DNA of 64,000 nt from Novosphingobium sp. MD-1 (GTDB taxonomy: Bacteria; Pseudomonadota; Alphaproteobacteria; Sphingomonadales; Sphingomonadaceae): NCBI RefSeq assembly GCF_001014975.1, contig NZ_BBXA01000030.1, forward strand, positions 327,501-391,500, in the 5' to 3' direction. Shown here piece by piece: positions 1 through 8,391 of the stretch (the stretch's first letter is position 1; every line of letters begins with the position of its first letter). The translations under genes were made by a program, and so were the position numbers. Below the pieces are notes generated by a model. It was not told the DNA's origin. It was given only the letters and a program-made list of their open reading frames with translations, and made no database searches.

Positions 1-452
1 TCGATGTCGATTTGTGGGATAAGGTGATGGCCGTCAATGTGCGCGGTCCATTTCTGATGGTGAAGCATGTTGCGCCGATGATGATCGGGAAGGGCGCAGG
101 AAAGATCGTCAACATCTCGTCGGGCAGTGCCTATAAGGGCCTGCCCTTCATGTCTCATTACGTCACGTCGAAGGGCGCGATGTTAGGCTTCACTCGTGCT
201 CTTGCCCGCGAGCTTGGTGCTCACAACCTTAACATCAACACGCTCGCGCCCGGTCTGATCATGTCGGATTCAATCAGCGCCAACCAGGAACATCTTGATA
301 CGAACCGTGATCGCGTAGTCGCGAGCCGCGCTCTCAAGCGGGATGGCTATCCCGAAGACCTGCTCGGCGGGCTCATCTTCCTCTGCTCGTCGGACAGCGA
401 CTTCATGACTGGGCAGACACTCCTCGTTGATGGCGGCTCGGTGAACATCTGA
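1..452 (+). CDS. SDR family oxidoreductase (5' end outside window)
   Basis: C-terminal part of a short-chain dehydrogenase/reductase. The reading frame is open from base 3, and the N-terminal Rossmann glycine motif and NNAG motif lie upstream of the window. Visible are the central N-V-R-G helix, the catalytic Ser region (NISSGS), the YxxxK pair in HYVTSKGA, and the C-terminal G-Q-T-L-x-V-D-G-G signature typical of classical SDRs. It should be a cytoplasmic NAD(P)-dependent alcohol/ketone oxidoreductase; the substrate cannot be read from sequence. The stop codon shares one base with the ATG of the next SDR (TGATG), so the two are translationally coupled at the head of the visible part of a long catabolic operon. 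Confidence 0.9.
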   Translation, partial: DVDLWDKVMAVNVRGPFLMVKHVAPMMIGKGAGKIVNISSGSAYKGLPFMSHYVTSKGAMLGFTRALARELGAHNLNINTLAPGLIMSDSISANQEHLDTNRDRVVASRALKRDGYPEDLLGGLIFLCSSDSDFMTGQTLLVDGGSVNI

Positions 453-1162
453 TGGCAAATTTGAACGGCAAGGTTGCGCTAGTCACAGGCGGGGCTGCGG
501 GTATCGGACGAGCAATTTCCGACCTGTTTTCTGCGATGGGCGCCAGAGTCGTGACTGCCGATCTGTCGAGCGAGGCCGATATTGCGTGCGACGTTGCCGA
601 CGAGAGGCAGATCGAAGCGATGGTTTCTGGGGTTCTCGGTCGACATGGCCAACTGGATATCGCCGTCAATAACGCCGGCATTCTCGGTCCGCTCGGCAAA
701 ATGTTGGCCGATGTCGAAGCAGCAGAATGGGATCGCGCGATGAACGTGAACCTCAAGGGCGTGTTTCTGTGCATGAAGCACGAACTGCGCGCGATGGCTG
801 TCCAAGGATGCGGAACGATCATAAACCTATCTTCGGTCATGGGCTTTCTTGCAGCTCCGCGGAACCCTGCCTATTCGGCCGCAAAGCACGGCGTTCTCGG
901 GCTCACCAAGGCGACAGCAGTGCAGTATGCGAGCCAGGGCATTCGTATCAATGCGATCTGCCCGGGACTGGTCGAAACAAACATGGCTGAAACGATCGTC
1001 ACTGACGATGCCCTGCCGAATTTTCCGAAGCCGTTCATTCCCATGGGGCGTTCCGCCACCCCTAGGGAGATTGCCGAGGTTGCGCTTTGGCTGGCGTCCG
1101 ATGCGTCGTCGTACCTGACCGGCGAGGCAATTGGTGCCGATGGCGGATGGCGCATCTTGTGA
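452..1162 (+). CDS. SDR family oxidoreductase
   Basis: Complete classical SDR of 236 residues, the usual length for the family. The N-terminal cofactor motif TGGAAGIG is near residues 12-19, an acidic residue in the D-L-S-S segment after beta-2 suggests NAD(H) preference, NNAG is near residue 73, and the catalytic Ser-Tyr-Lys set is in NLSSVMG and YSAAK. The C-terminal TGEAIGADGG segment is the normal family ending. It starts inside the previous SDR stop (TGATG), and a candidate aldehyde dehydrogenase follows after about 10 bases. Two adjacent SDRs followed by an ALDH suggest sequential oxidation of an alcohol or ring hydroxyl to an acid; this is inference from order only. Confidence 0.92.
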   Translation: MANLNGKVALVTGGAAGIGRAISDLFSAMGARVVTADLSSEADIACDVADERQIEAMVSGVLGRHGQLDIAVNNAGILGPLGKMLADVEAAEWDRAMNVNLKGVFLCMKHELRAMAVQGCGTIINLSSVMGFLAAPRNPAYSAAKHGVLGLTKATAVQYASQGIRINAICPGLVETNMAETIVTDDALPNFPKPFIPMGRSATPREIAEVALWLASDASSYLTGEAIGADGGWRIL

Positions 1163-1175
1163 GGTTCGCGTGACG

Positions 1176-2621
1176 ATGAAACTTGCTCGAAACTACATCG
1201 ACGGCAGTTGGCATGCCGGTTCTGGAACCATGGAAACGATCAACCCTTCCACAGGGGAAGTAGCCAGCGTGTTTTCGCCAGGCGATACGGACTGCGCCGA
1301 TGCAGCGGTGTCTGCAGCGCGGAGAGCTTTTGAACGCGGAGGATGGTCCAACAATCCCCGAAAGCGGGCGGCCGTCCTGCTGGCTATGGCCGATGCGATC
1401 GAACGCATCCGCGGCCAGCTTGTCGCGGTATCGGTATCGGAATGCGGCAAACGTACTGCAGAGATGGAGGGGGAGGTTGGCGCGGCCGTATCTGAACTTC
1501 GCTATTATGCCGGGGTAGCGCGAACGATCTTCGGCCGGGTCCAGGAGGTTGGCGAGGGTCAGCTTTCAATCTTCAGCCGCGAGCCGATCGGGGTGGCCGC
1601 GATCATCGTACCATGGAACGCACCGGTGACTCTGTTGGCACGCAGTCTTGGGCCAGCGCTGGCAGCGGGCTGTACTGTCGTGGTGAAGCCAGCGCCGCAA
1701 ACCTCGCTAACCAATGCCTTGATGATCGAGGCGATGGCAGCGGTTCCCGATTTGCCGCCTGGTGTGCTCAACTCGGTCAACGAAAACGGGCATGAGGTGG
1801 GGCAGGCCCTGGTGGTGCATCGAGAGGTCGATGCGATCAGTTTTACGGGCTCACGCCATACTGCGGGACGCATCTTTGAAGCCTCGGCCGCGACGCTCAA
1901 GCGCCTCAACCTCGAACTGGGCGGGAAAGCACCCGCTGTCGTTTTCGCCGACGCCGACCTGGGCCGCGCTCTGCCTGAGATCGTCCGTGGGGCCACGGCA
2001 GCGGCGGGGCAAATGTGCACGGCTGTCACCCGGGTGTTGGTCGAATCTGCGGCGTATGAGCAGGTTGCCGACCGGCTTGCCCAACATTTCCGTGCATTGA
2101 ATGTCAACGCCGCCGATGATCCCCGATCGGAGATGGGGCCGGTGATCGACATGGCCAATCGCGACCGGCTTGCAGCGATTGTAGCGAGTGCAAGCGATGT
2201 GCTGGTGGCTGGCGGACATCCTGATGATGCACCAGCCGGCGGAAGTTATCTCTCGCCCAGCCTGATCGCGGTGGATGATCGCACCAGCACACTCGTTCGC
2301 GATGAACTCTTCGGGCCGATCGTCACAATTGAACGTTTTGGCGACGAAGCAGATGCAACAAAAAGTGCCAATGCAACCGACTTTGGACTCGCCGCAAGCG
2401 TGTGGACGCGCGACGGGAGCCGGGCGCAGCGGATCGCGCGCTCAATCAAGTCTGGTACTGTGTGGATCAATAGCCACAACCGCCTGTTCGCTGAGGCCGA
2501 GACCGGCGGTTACAAGCAGAGCGGAATTGGACGGCTACACGGCCTTATGGGCCTCGATGTGTTTATGGAGACGAAGCACATATTCTCGGAAGCGGGCTTT
2601 GTTCCCGCTGTCGGCTACTGA
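1176..2621 (+). CDS. Aldehyde dehydrogenase family protein
   Basis: NAD(P)-dependent aldehyde dehydrogenase of about 481 residues, normal ALDH length. Counting from the ATG at 1176, Asn148 lies in PWN, Lys171 in the V-K-P cofactor motif, general base Glu247 in ELGGK, and nucleophile Cys281 in GQMC. The open frame extends upstream into the previous SDR, but family-like sequence begins at MKLARNYIDG. A GTG at 1170 with GAGG five bases ahead is an equally possible start. It is the third gene of the operon and follows two SDRs, which fits alcohol to aldehyde to acid oxidation. The substrate is unknown; the closest general group is betaine-aldehyde/phenylacetaldehyde-type ALDHs. Confidence 0.92.
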   Translation: MKLARNYIDGSWHAGSGTMETINPSTGEVASVFSPGDTDCADAAVSAARRAFERGGWSNNPRKRAAVLLAMADAIERIRGQLVAVSVSECGKRTAEMEGEVGAAVSELRYYAGVARTIFGRVQEVGEGQLSIFSREPIGVAAIIVPWNAPVTLLARSLGPALAAGCTVVVKPAPQTSLTNALMIEAMAAVPDLPPGVLNSVNENGHEVGQALVVHREVDAISFTGSRHTAGRIFEASAATLKRLNLELGGKAPAVVFADADLGRALPEIVRGATAAAGQMCTAVTRVLVESAAYEQVADRLAQHFRALNVNAADDPRSEMGPVIDMANRDRLAAIVASASDVLVAGGHPDDAPAGGSYLSPSLIAVDDRTSTLVRDELFGPIVTIERFGDEADATKSANATDFGLAASVWTRDGSRAQRIARSIKSGTVWINSHNRLFAEAETGGYKQSGIGRLHGLMGLDVFMETKHIFSEAGFVPAVGY

Positions 2622-2623
2622 TT

Positions 2624-4240
2624 ATGACCAAACGGCCGAATATCTTGTTCATCATGGCGGATCAGCTTCGCGCGGACTATCTGTCCTGTTACGGACACCC
2701 GACATTGGAAACACCAAATCTTGATTGGCTTGCGTCACGCGGCGTGCGCTTCAATCGGGCATATGCGCAATCGGCTGTATGCGGTCCAGCGCGCATGAGC
2801 GTCTACACTGGACGATACGTGCTCTCGCATGGATCAACCCTTAACGATACGCCATTGCGACAGGACGAATGGACAATCGGTGATTTCTTGCGACCACTCG
2901 GGTATCGCACCGTGCTTGTCGGCAAAACCCATATGCGCGCTGACGTCGATGGCATGGAAAAGCGGGGGATCGATCCGGCATCTCCCTCGGGGCTTCTGAT
3001 CTCTGAGGCCGGCTTCGAAACCTACTCGCGCGAAGAAGGGATTTACCTCGACCATTGGCCGGCAGAGAAGCGGTTCGGGGCTGATTACAACAGATACTTG
3101 CGCGAGCGGGGCTATGACGGCGAGAACCCTTGGCACGAGTGGGTCAACTCAGTCGAGATCGATGGAGTACCGGTCTCCGGATGGTTGCTGGAGACGGCTC
3201 CCTATCCTGCCCGCGTCCAAGAAGAAGACAGTGAAACGCCCTATCTCACGCGGCGCGCCATTGAGTGCATTGATGCGTTGGGAAGCGACCCCTGGTGCCT
3301 GCATCTCAGTTACATCAAACCACACTGGCCCTATGTTGCGCCTGCCCCTTATCATGCGACCTACTCTGAAAACGATGTTCTCCCGGCAATCCGTACTCCG
3401 GAGGAGCGCGTAACCTCGCACTCTGTCTTTGCTGGCTTCCAGCGACGACGGGTCAGCCAGAGCTTCTCAGATGATGCTGTGCGCACACCAGTTGTGGCGG
3501 CCTACATGGGCCTGGTTAAGCAACTGGATGACCAGTTGGGAGTGCTGTTCGGCGCGCTCAAAGAGCGCGGGTTGATGGAAAACACTCTGATTGTTTTCAC
3601 TTCAGACCATGGTGATTATCTGGGCGACCACTGGCTGGGTGAGAAGGAGTTCCTGCACGAACCTTCGATCCGTGTGCCGATGATCGTCGTCGATCCGCGC
3701 GAACCAGCTGACGCTACGCGCGGACTGGCTTGCGACGCCCTGGTCGAGGCGATCGACTTGCTGCCCACGTTCGTCGAAGCGGGCGGAGGCGACCCAGGGC
3801 ATCCCCGGCTGGAAGGTCATTCCCTAATACCGCTGCTCGACGGACAAGAGGGAACTCGCGAATACAGCTTCTGCGAATTTGATTATGCGACAATGCGTTT
3901 TCGGCGCGAACTGGGGCAGGCGATTGATCAGACCGGTATCGTTGCCGTGGTAGGCGCGCAATGGAAGTTAATTGCCTGCCCTGGCTTTGAGCCGTTGTTG
4001 TTCGACCTTGTAAACGATCCCCACGAACTCACCGATCGCGCGGGCGATCCGGGTTGCGCGGAGGTGCGCGCCGAACTGGAAGCTGCCCTGCGCGATTGGG
4101 CCTTGCGTCCGCGCCGGGTGACCGAGAGTGCAGCCAGCATTGAGCGACGCACCGATACGCAAGTGACGCGGGGCATCAAGCTCGGCATCCGCAATTCAGA
4201 AGAACTTGATGTTGCTTTGCGGGAAGAGGCGCAAGCGTGA
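2624..4240 (+). CDS. Sulfatase / phosphonate monoester hydrolase family enzyme
   Basis: Alkaline-phosphatase-superfamily hydrolase of 538 residues. The formylglycine signature C-x-P-x-R is intact (Cys53-Gly-Pro-Ala-Arg57), so the Cys should be converted to formylglycine by a maturase, which is not in this window. The N-terminal metal Asp is Asp13 in the M-A-D-Q segment, and a second metal cluster is TSDHGDYLGDH near residues 326-336. The A-D-Q (not D-D) start and overall look resemble phosphonate monoester hydrolases/arylsulfatases of Rhizobium PMH type. It probably cleaves a sulfate or phosphonate/phosphate ester. No signal peptide is seen, so it acts in the cytoplasm. It starts 2 bases after the upstream ALDH and its stop overlaps the GTG of the next ALDH (GTGA). 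An exported arylsulfotransferase in the same operon supports sulfate-ester chemistry. Confidence 0.88.
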   Translation: MTKRPNILFIMADQLRADYLSCYGHPTLETPNLDWLASRGVRFNRAYAQSAVCGPARMSVYTGRYVLSHGSTLNDTPLRQDEWTIGDFLRPLGYRTVLVGKTHMRADVDGMEKRGIDPASPSGLLISEAGFETYSREEGIYLDHWPAEKRFGADYNRYLRERGYDGENPWHEWVNSVEIDGVPVSGWLLETAPYPARVQEEDSETPYLTRRAIECIDALGSDPWCLHLSYIKPHWPYVAPAPYHATYSENDVLPAIRTPEERVTSHSVFAGFQRRRVSQSFSDDAVRTPVVAAYMGLVKQLDDQLGVLFGALKERGLMENTLIVFTSDHGDYLGDHWLGEKEFLHEPSIRVPMIVVDPREPADATRGLACDALVEAIDLLPTFVEAGGGDPGHPRLEGHSLIPLLDGQEGTREYSFCEFDYATMRFRRELGQAIDQTGIVAVVGAQWKLIACPGFEPLLFDLVNDPHELTDRAGDPGCAEVRAELEAALRDWALRPRRVTESAASIERRTDTQVTRGIKLGIRNSEELDVALREEAQA

Positions 4241-5664
4241 GGCAGATCCGATCCTTTATAGCTGGTGCTCCGGTGGACGGATGGCGGTGTTTCGAAAAGC
4301 GGTCGCCGGTGGACGGCCAATTGATTGCGAAGGTACACGAAGCCGATGCGGAACTTGTAAACTGCGCCGTGCTCGCGGCGCGGGCGGCCCAACCTGATTG
4401 GGAGGCCCTTGATCGAATTGAGCGCGCCGACCTGTTCGAAAGCCTGGCGGGTGCGGTGGCAGCCAGAGCGGATGACCTTGCCGACGCCGAGACCGCTGAC
4501 ACTGGCCGGCCCCGCGCGCAGGTGATGGGCGCACATGTTGGGCGCACGATCGAGGTATTTCGGCTTTATGCCAGCCTTTTGCGCACCTGGTCGGAACAGG
4601 CTTGGCATGGCCGGGCTGCATCTCCGAACATGGTGACTGAAGCGGCTCCCAGGACCATCGCCTATACAAGCCGACGTGCGCTTGGGGTGGTGGCAGTCAT
4701 CGCTCCATGGAACGTCCCGCTCCTGCTTCTAGCACTGAACCTGGTGCCGGCTCTGGCGGCAGGCAATTGCATTGTCGCAAAGCCATCAGAGGAGTCGCCT
4801 TGCTCTGCAGCACTACTGGCTGAAATCCTTCATGATGCCGGCCTGCCACCGGGGGTGTTCAACCTGGTACATGGTTTCGGCGCCAATTCGACGGGAGCCG
4901 CTCTTGTATCAAATCCGGGTGTTGATGGCATCGCCTTCACCGGCGAAGGGCGCGCCGCGACCCAGATCATGACTGCCGCTGCAGCGGGCCTTCGGCCCGT
5001 GCTGTTTGAACTGGGCGGCAAGAATGCCGGGTTGGTTTTTGCCGATTCTGATCTCGACCGGGCGGTCGAAGCTAGCGCTCTCGCAGCCTTTGCCAACAGT
5101 GGTCAGGTCTGCCTGTCTATCGAGCGGCTCTTTGTCGAGCGTCCTGTTTTCGATGGGTTCGTTGCAAGACTGGCCGAACTGGCGGGAAGGCAGAAACTGG
5201 GACCGCTGATCTCGCAATCCCATCGCGCGAAGGTCCATGCAGCTGTCGAACAAGCAATGGCAGGCGGGGCGCGGCTTCATGCTGGCGGAGTCATTCCGCC
5301 TGGTGAAGGCGCTTTCTATCCGGCCACCGTGCTAACGGGCCTTTCCGATAACTCGCCCTTGTTGCGCGAGGAAACCTTTGGCCCTGTCATTCATGTCTCC
5401 CCGTTCGATCATGAGGACGAGGCGGTCAGTCGTGCGAACGACACCCCATATGGCCTCGCATCCATGGTCTGGACCCGCGACCTGTCGCGAGGGCACCGTA
5501 TGTCTGCACGGCTGCGGGCAGGGATCAACTGGGTGAACTGCTGGCAGGTCCGCGATTTTCTGACCCCCCTGCAAGGTCTTGGTCGTTCGGGGATCGGTGC
5601 TCAGGGCGGACGCGAGTCTCTCGATTTCTTTTCCCAGGTGACAACAACGGTGGTGAGCTTGTGA
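4237..5664 (+). CDS. Aldehyde dehydrogenase family protein (second copy)
   Basis: Second ALDH of the operon, 475 residues, clearly diverged from the first, so not a recent duplicate. Key residues are present: Asn159 in APWN, Lys182 in A-K-P, Glu258 in ELGGK, nucleophile Cys292 in SGQVC. It looks like the semialdehyde dehydrogenase branch, but the substrate is not determinable. Start is GTG at 4237, overlapping the sulfatase stop as GTGA; its own stop overlaps the GTG of the E1 alpha gene the same way. The tight coupling places it directly before an oxidative decarboxylation module, so it may make or remove an acid that feeds that module (inference). Confidence 0.9.
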   Translation: MRQIRSFIAGAPVDGWRCFEKRSPVDGQLIAKVHEADAELVNCAVLAARAAQPDWEALDRIERADLFESLAGAVAARADDLADAETADTGRPRAQVMGAHVGRTIEVFRLYASLLRTWSEQAWHGRAASPNMVTEAAPRTIAYTSRRALGVVAVIAPWNVPLLLLALNLVPALAAGNCIVAKPSEESPCSAALLAEILHDAGLPPGVFNLVHGFGANSTGAALVSNPGVDGIAFTGEGRAATQIMTAAAAGLRPVLFELGGKNAGLVFADSDLDRAVEASALAAFANSGQVCLSIERLFVERPVFDGFVARLAELAGRQKLGPLISQSHRAKVHAAVEQAMAGGARLHAGGVIPPGEGAFYPATVLTGLSDNSPLLREETFGPVIHVSPFDHEDEAVSRANDTPYGLASMVWTRDLSRGHRMSARLRAGINWVNCWQVRDFLTPLQGLGRSGIGAQGGRESLDFFSQVTTTVVSL

Positions 5665-6653
5665 GGAACGACTATCATAATCCCGATCCCGAGAAGCTGG
5701 TCGCCATGTTCGAACGGATGCTGGTCATCCGTGAGACCGAGGAATATCTCGGGGCCCAGTTTAGAGCGGGCGAACTGCCTGCCGGGGTGCATCTCTATAT
5801 CGGGCAGGAAGCATCCGGCGTAGGCATCTGTGCGCACCTGGGAGACGAAGACTGGATTACGAGCACCCATCGCGGGCACGGGCATTTCCTGGCAAAAGGC
5901 GGCGATCCTTATGCGATGATCGCCGAAATCCATGCCAAATCTGATGGCATCTGCGGGGGGTTCGGCGGAACCATGCACGTCGCCGATGTGGCGCGTGGAA
6001 TTCTGGGAGCGAATGGCATTGTTGGTGGCGGGCTTGGCATTGCCACAGGCGCTGCCTTTGCGGCCAAGCTGGAAGGAAATGGCAAGGTAGCCGTCTGCTT
6101 CTTCGGCGACGGTGCGGCCAACCAGGGCACCTTCATGGAAGCAATGAATTTAGCCTCGCTGTGGAAGCTGCCGCTTCTGCTGGTGTGTGAGCACAATGGC
6201 TGGTCCGAATTCACTCGATCCGAAGTGGCGACGAGCGGCCGGATCATTGACCGGGCAAGCCCCTTCAATATTCCGGGGTTCGAAGCCGATGGCAACGACG
6301 TAGCGGACGTATGGCGCGTATCAGGCCGTGCGTTGGAGAGCGTTCGCTCAGGCGAAGGCCCCGCTTTGCTGGTGACCTACACCTATCGCACGCGCGGCCA
6401 TGTCGAGGCGGAAGTCAATTTTCTGTCGCAGCCCTACCGCAGCGAGGAGGAGGTCGCTAGCTGGGTAGCAAAGGATCCAATAGAGCGCGGCGCCGCTCTT
6501 CTGGCCCAAGGAGGTATCGCAGAAGAGGAGATTTCCGCAATCCGTGCGCGTGTGAAGGCGTCGATCGCGGAAATGGCCAAGAGGGCCAGATCTGCGGCTG
6601 ATCCTGATCCTGCGCGGGTTCGTTCAATGATGTTTTCGGCAGCGGAGGCCTGA
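5661..6653 (+). CDS. Thiamine-diphosphate dehydrogenase E1 component, alpha subunit
   Basis: 330-residue alpha subunit of an E1 of the pyruvate/acetoin/branched-chain type. The ThDP-Mg motif begins GDGAANQG at residues 149-156 and continues to the downstream Asn in E-H-N-G-W. The phosphorylation-loop region with S-x-x-R-x-G is recognisable around residues 65-105. With the beta subunit directly downstream it should decarboxylate a 2-oxo acid (or cleave an acetoin-like ketol) and pass the acyl group to a lipoyl arm. Length and sequence resemble AcoA-type proteins. GTG start overlapping the ALDH stop. The expected E2 acyltransferase and E3 do not follow; only a small lipoyl protein does. Confidence 0.9.
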   Translation: MRNDYHNPDPEKLVAMFERMLVIRETEEYLGAQFRAGELPAGVHLYIGQEASGVGICAHLGDEDWITSTHRGHGHFLAKGGDPYAMIAEIHAKSDGICGGFGGTMHVADVARGILGANGIVGGGLGIATGAAFAAKLEGNGKVAVCFFGDGAANQGTFMEAMNLASLWKLPLLLVCEHNGWSEFTRSEVATSGRIIDRASPFNIPGFEADGNDVADVWRVSGRALESVRSGEGPALLVTYTYRTRGHVEAEVNFLSQPYRSEEEVASWVAKDPIERGAALLAQGGIAEEEISAIRARVKASIAEMAKRARSAADPDPARVRSMMFSAAEA

Positions 6654-6655
6654 TC

Positions 6656-7639
6656 ATGGCGAAGCGGCGGATGATCCAGGCGATCAACGATGCGATGTTC
6701 GAAGAAATGGAGCGCGATCCGCGGATCGTCCTGTTTGGCGAGGACGTCGAGATTTCCATGTTCGGCGATACCAAGGGGCTTCGCGAGCGCTTTGGTCCTG
6801 ATCGCGTTCGGGACACGCCGATCTGCGAGGCGCTGCTGACGGGAATGGCAGTGGGCATGGCAGCGGCCGGCTGGCGACCCGTGCTGCACATGATGTTCGC
6901 CAATTTCATGTACACGGGCTTTGACGCCATCGCCAATCAGATGGCGAAGCTTCGCCTTATGACTGGCGGGCAGATGAAGCTTCCCATCACGATCATGGCT
7001 GGGTTCGGTGGGGGTCGATCAACCGCAGCACAGCATTCGGATTGCCCATATCCGCTGTTCATGAATTTGGGCGGAGTCCATGTGGCTGTTCCATCCAATG
7101 CCGGCGACGCCAAGGGACTGTTCAAGTCAGCCGTGCGCAGCGACGATCCCGTGATCTTCCTCGAGCCGGGCGGGCGCGGTGGGGAAATGGGCGAAGTGCC
7201 CGACGGTGACCATCTGGTTCCGTTCGGCAGAGCATCAGTGCGGCGTTCAGGCAGCGATGTCACGATCGTTGCGATATCAGCGATGGTGAAGCTTGCCGAA
7301 CAGGCGGCGAAGCAGCTTGCTCAGGACGGGATCGAAGCCGAAATCCTGGACCCCCGCACGTTGGTCCCGCTCGACGAGGACGGCATCCTCGCCTCGCTGT
7401 CGAGGACAGGCCGCTTGGTGGTTGTCGACGAGGCGCGTGATCGCTGCAGTGCCGCGAGCCAGATCGCGGCCGTCGCGGCAGATCGCGGGTTTGCCATGTT
7501 GAAGGGGCCGGTGCGCCGCGTCACCGTGCCGGATGTCTGCATGCCCTATGCGCCTGTGCTCGAGCGCAGCGTCTATCCGAATGCGGAGCGCATTGCTGAT
7601 GTGGTGCGCGAACTGTTGAACTGCAGGGACTACCAATGA
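6656..7639 (+). CDS. Thiamine-diphosphate dehydrogenase E1 component, beta subunit
   Basis: 327-residue transketolase-like beta subunit forming the heterotetrameric E1 with the preceding gene. The N-terminal pyrimidine-binding segment carries the conserved Glu in GEDVE (near residue 27) and the D-T-P-I-C-E region (near residue 58); the C-terminal transketolase domain contains the L-D-P-R-T-L-V-P-L-D motif near residues 228-237. ATG begins 2 bases after the E1 alpha stop, and the stop overlaps the ATG of the lipoyl protein (ATGA), so stoichiometric expression is expected. The acyl acceptor should be that lipoyl protein. Confidence 0.9.
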   Translation: MAKRRMIQAINDAMFEEMERDPRIVLFGEDVEISMFGDTKGLRERFGPDRVRDTPICEALLTGMAVGMAAAGWRPVLHMMFANFMYTGFDAIANQMAKLRLMTGGQMKLPITIMAGFGGGRSTAAQHSDCPYPLFMNLGGVHVAVPSNAGDAKGLFKSAVRSDDPVIFLEPGGRGGEMGEVPDGDHLVPFGRASVRRSGSDVTIVAISAMVKLAEQAAKQLAQDGIEAEILDPRTLVPLDEDGILASLSRTGRLVVVDEARDRCSAASQIAAVAADRGFAMLKGPVRRVTVPDVCMPYAPVLERSVYPNAERIADVVRELLNCRDYQ

Positions 7640-7878
7640 AGATTAAGCTCAAACTTCCGCGCGTCGGCATGAACATGGAAGAAGCAACGATTGTTGCTTG
7701 GCATAAGTTGCCTGGCGAAACTTTCGCCAATGGTGAGGCGCTATACGAATTCGAGACCGAAAAAGTGACCCAGGCGTTCGAGGCTAGCGCCGATGGCAGG
7801 TTGGTCGAGATTTGCGTTCCCGAAGGCGAGGAAGCGCAGGTCGGGGATGTGGTATGCGTGGTCGAGGTCGATCAGTGA
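7636..7878 (+). CDS. Stand-alone lipoyl (biotin/lipoyl attachment) domain protein
   Basis: 80-residue protein consisting only of a lipoyl/biotinyl hammerhead domain. The attachment hairpin E-T-E-K-V-T is near residues 37-42; the flanking residues are those of lipoyl domains (D/E-x-K-V/A) rather than the A-M-K-M of biotin carriers, so lipoylation of this Lys is expected. The first half aligns with the N-terminus of E2 subunits (P-x-x-G-x-x-M-x-E-A-x-I-x-x-W). There is no linker, E1/E3-binding domain or acyltransferase core, and the frame ends at a clean stop overlapping the next GTG (GTGA). It should be the acyl/electron carrier for the upstream E1; how the acyl group leaves it is unknown. Confidence 0.88.
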   Translation: MKIKLKLPRVGMNMEEATIVAWHKLPGETFANGEALYEFETEKVTQAFEASADGRLVEICVPEGEEAQVGDVVCVVEVDQ

Positions 7879-8312
7879 GCAATACCGGACGCCTCGAACA
7901 CATCGGCGTTACAGTCGCCGACATGGAGCGGGCGCTCGACTTTCTGACGATTCTCGGCTTCGTAACGCAGTCTCGCTTCACGCCGTTCGATCCGGGTGCT
8001 GTGGCTGGAATCACTCGACTGGATGGGGCCAAGGTTCGCGAGATCGCCTATGTTGCGCGTGACGCCTATCATTTCGAATTGCTCGAGTACGAAGCTCCTG
8101 AGCGCGCGATCGGCCTGCGTCAACCATGCGATACAGGCTATTTCCATTTTGCATTGCATGTCGACGATCTCGATGCTGTCCAGGCCCAGCTTGGTTCCTG
8201 CGCTCCTCCCCATCGCGTCCAACGAGGGCCGGCCAAGGGTCAAAGGGCGACCTATGTCTACGGACCTGATGGTCTGACCGTCGAACTGATCGAGAAGCCG
8301 GGTGGGGATTGA
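7875..8312 (+). CDS. VOC (glyoxalase/bleomycin resistance) family protein
   Basis: 145-residue vicinal-oxygen-chelate protein with two beta-alpha-beta-beta-beta modules. The first begins L-E-H-I-G-V-T-V near residue 7 (metal His), the second H-F-A-L-H-V near residue 92, and the ending DPDG-like segment G-P-D-G-L-T-V-E-L-I-E supplies the metal Glu. It resembles the methylmalonyl-CoA-epimerase/glyoxalase I end of the family, so lyase, epimerase or dioxygenase roles are all possible. The open frame runs upstream into the lipoyl gene, but the sensible start is GTG at 7875, overlapping the lipoyl stop. Its coupling to the E1-lipoyl module suggests it acts on the same intermediate. Confidence 0.85.
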   Translation: MSNTGRLEHIGVTVADMERALDFLTILGFVTQSRFTPFDPGAVAGITRLDGAKVREIAYVARDAYHFELLEYEAPERAIGLRQPCDTGYFHFALHVDDLDAVQAQLGSCAPPHRVQRGPAKGQRATYVYGPDGLTVELIEKPGGD

Positions 8313-8391
8313 TGTCTGCGTATACTCGTACTCGACCGGTTACGGCCGACAAGCAGATTTCCCGCGACTCCCGCAAGCCTGGAGAAGGATC

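Noticed and set aside
7636-7878. Biotin carboxyl carrier protein
   Set aside because: The attachment hairpin is E-T-E-K-V-T, not the A-M-K-M type, and there is no carboxylase nearby while E1 subunits are adjacent.
8320-8325. GTATAC as another GntR-type operator
   Set aside because: Flanking bases (TGC/TCG) do not complete TGGTATACCA. The same applies to GTATAC at 39252-39257, which is inside a coding region.
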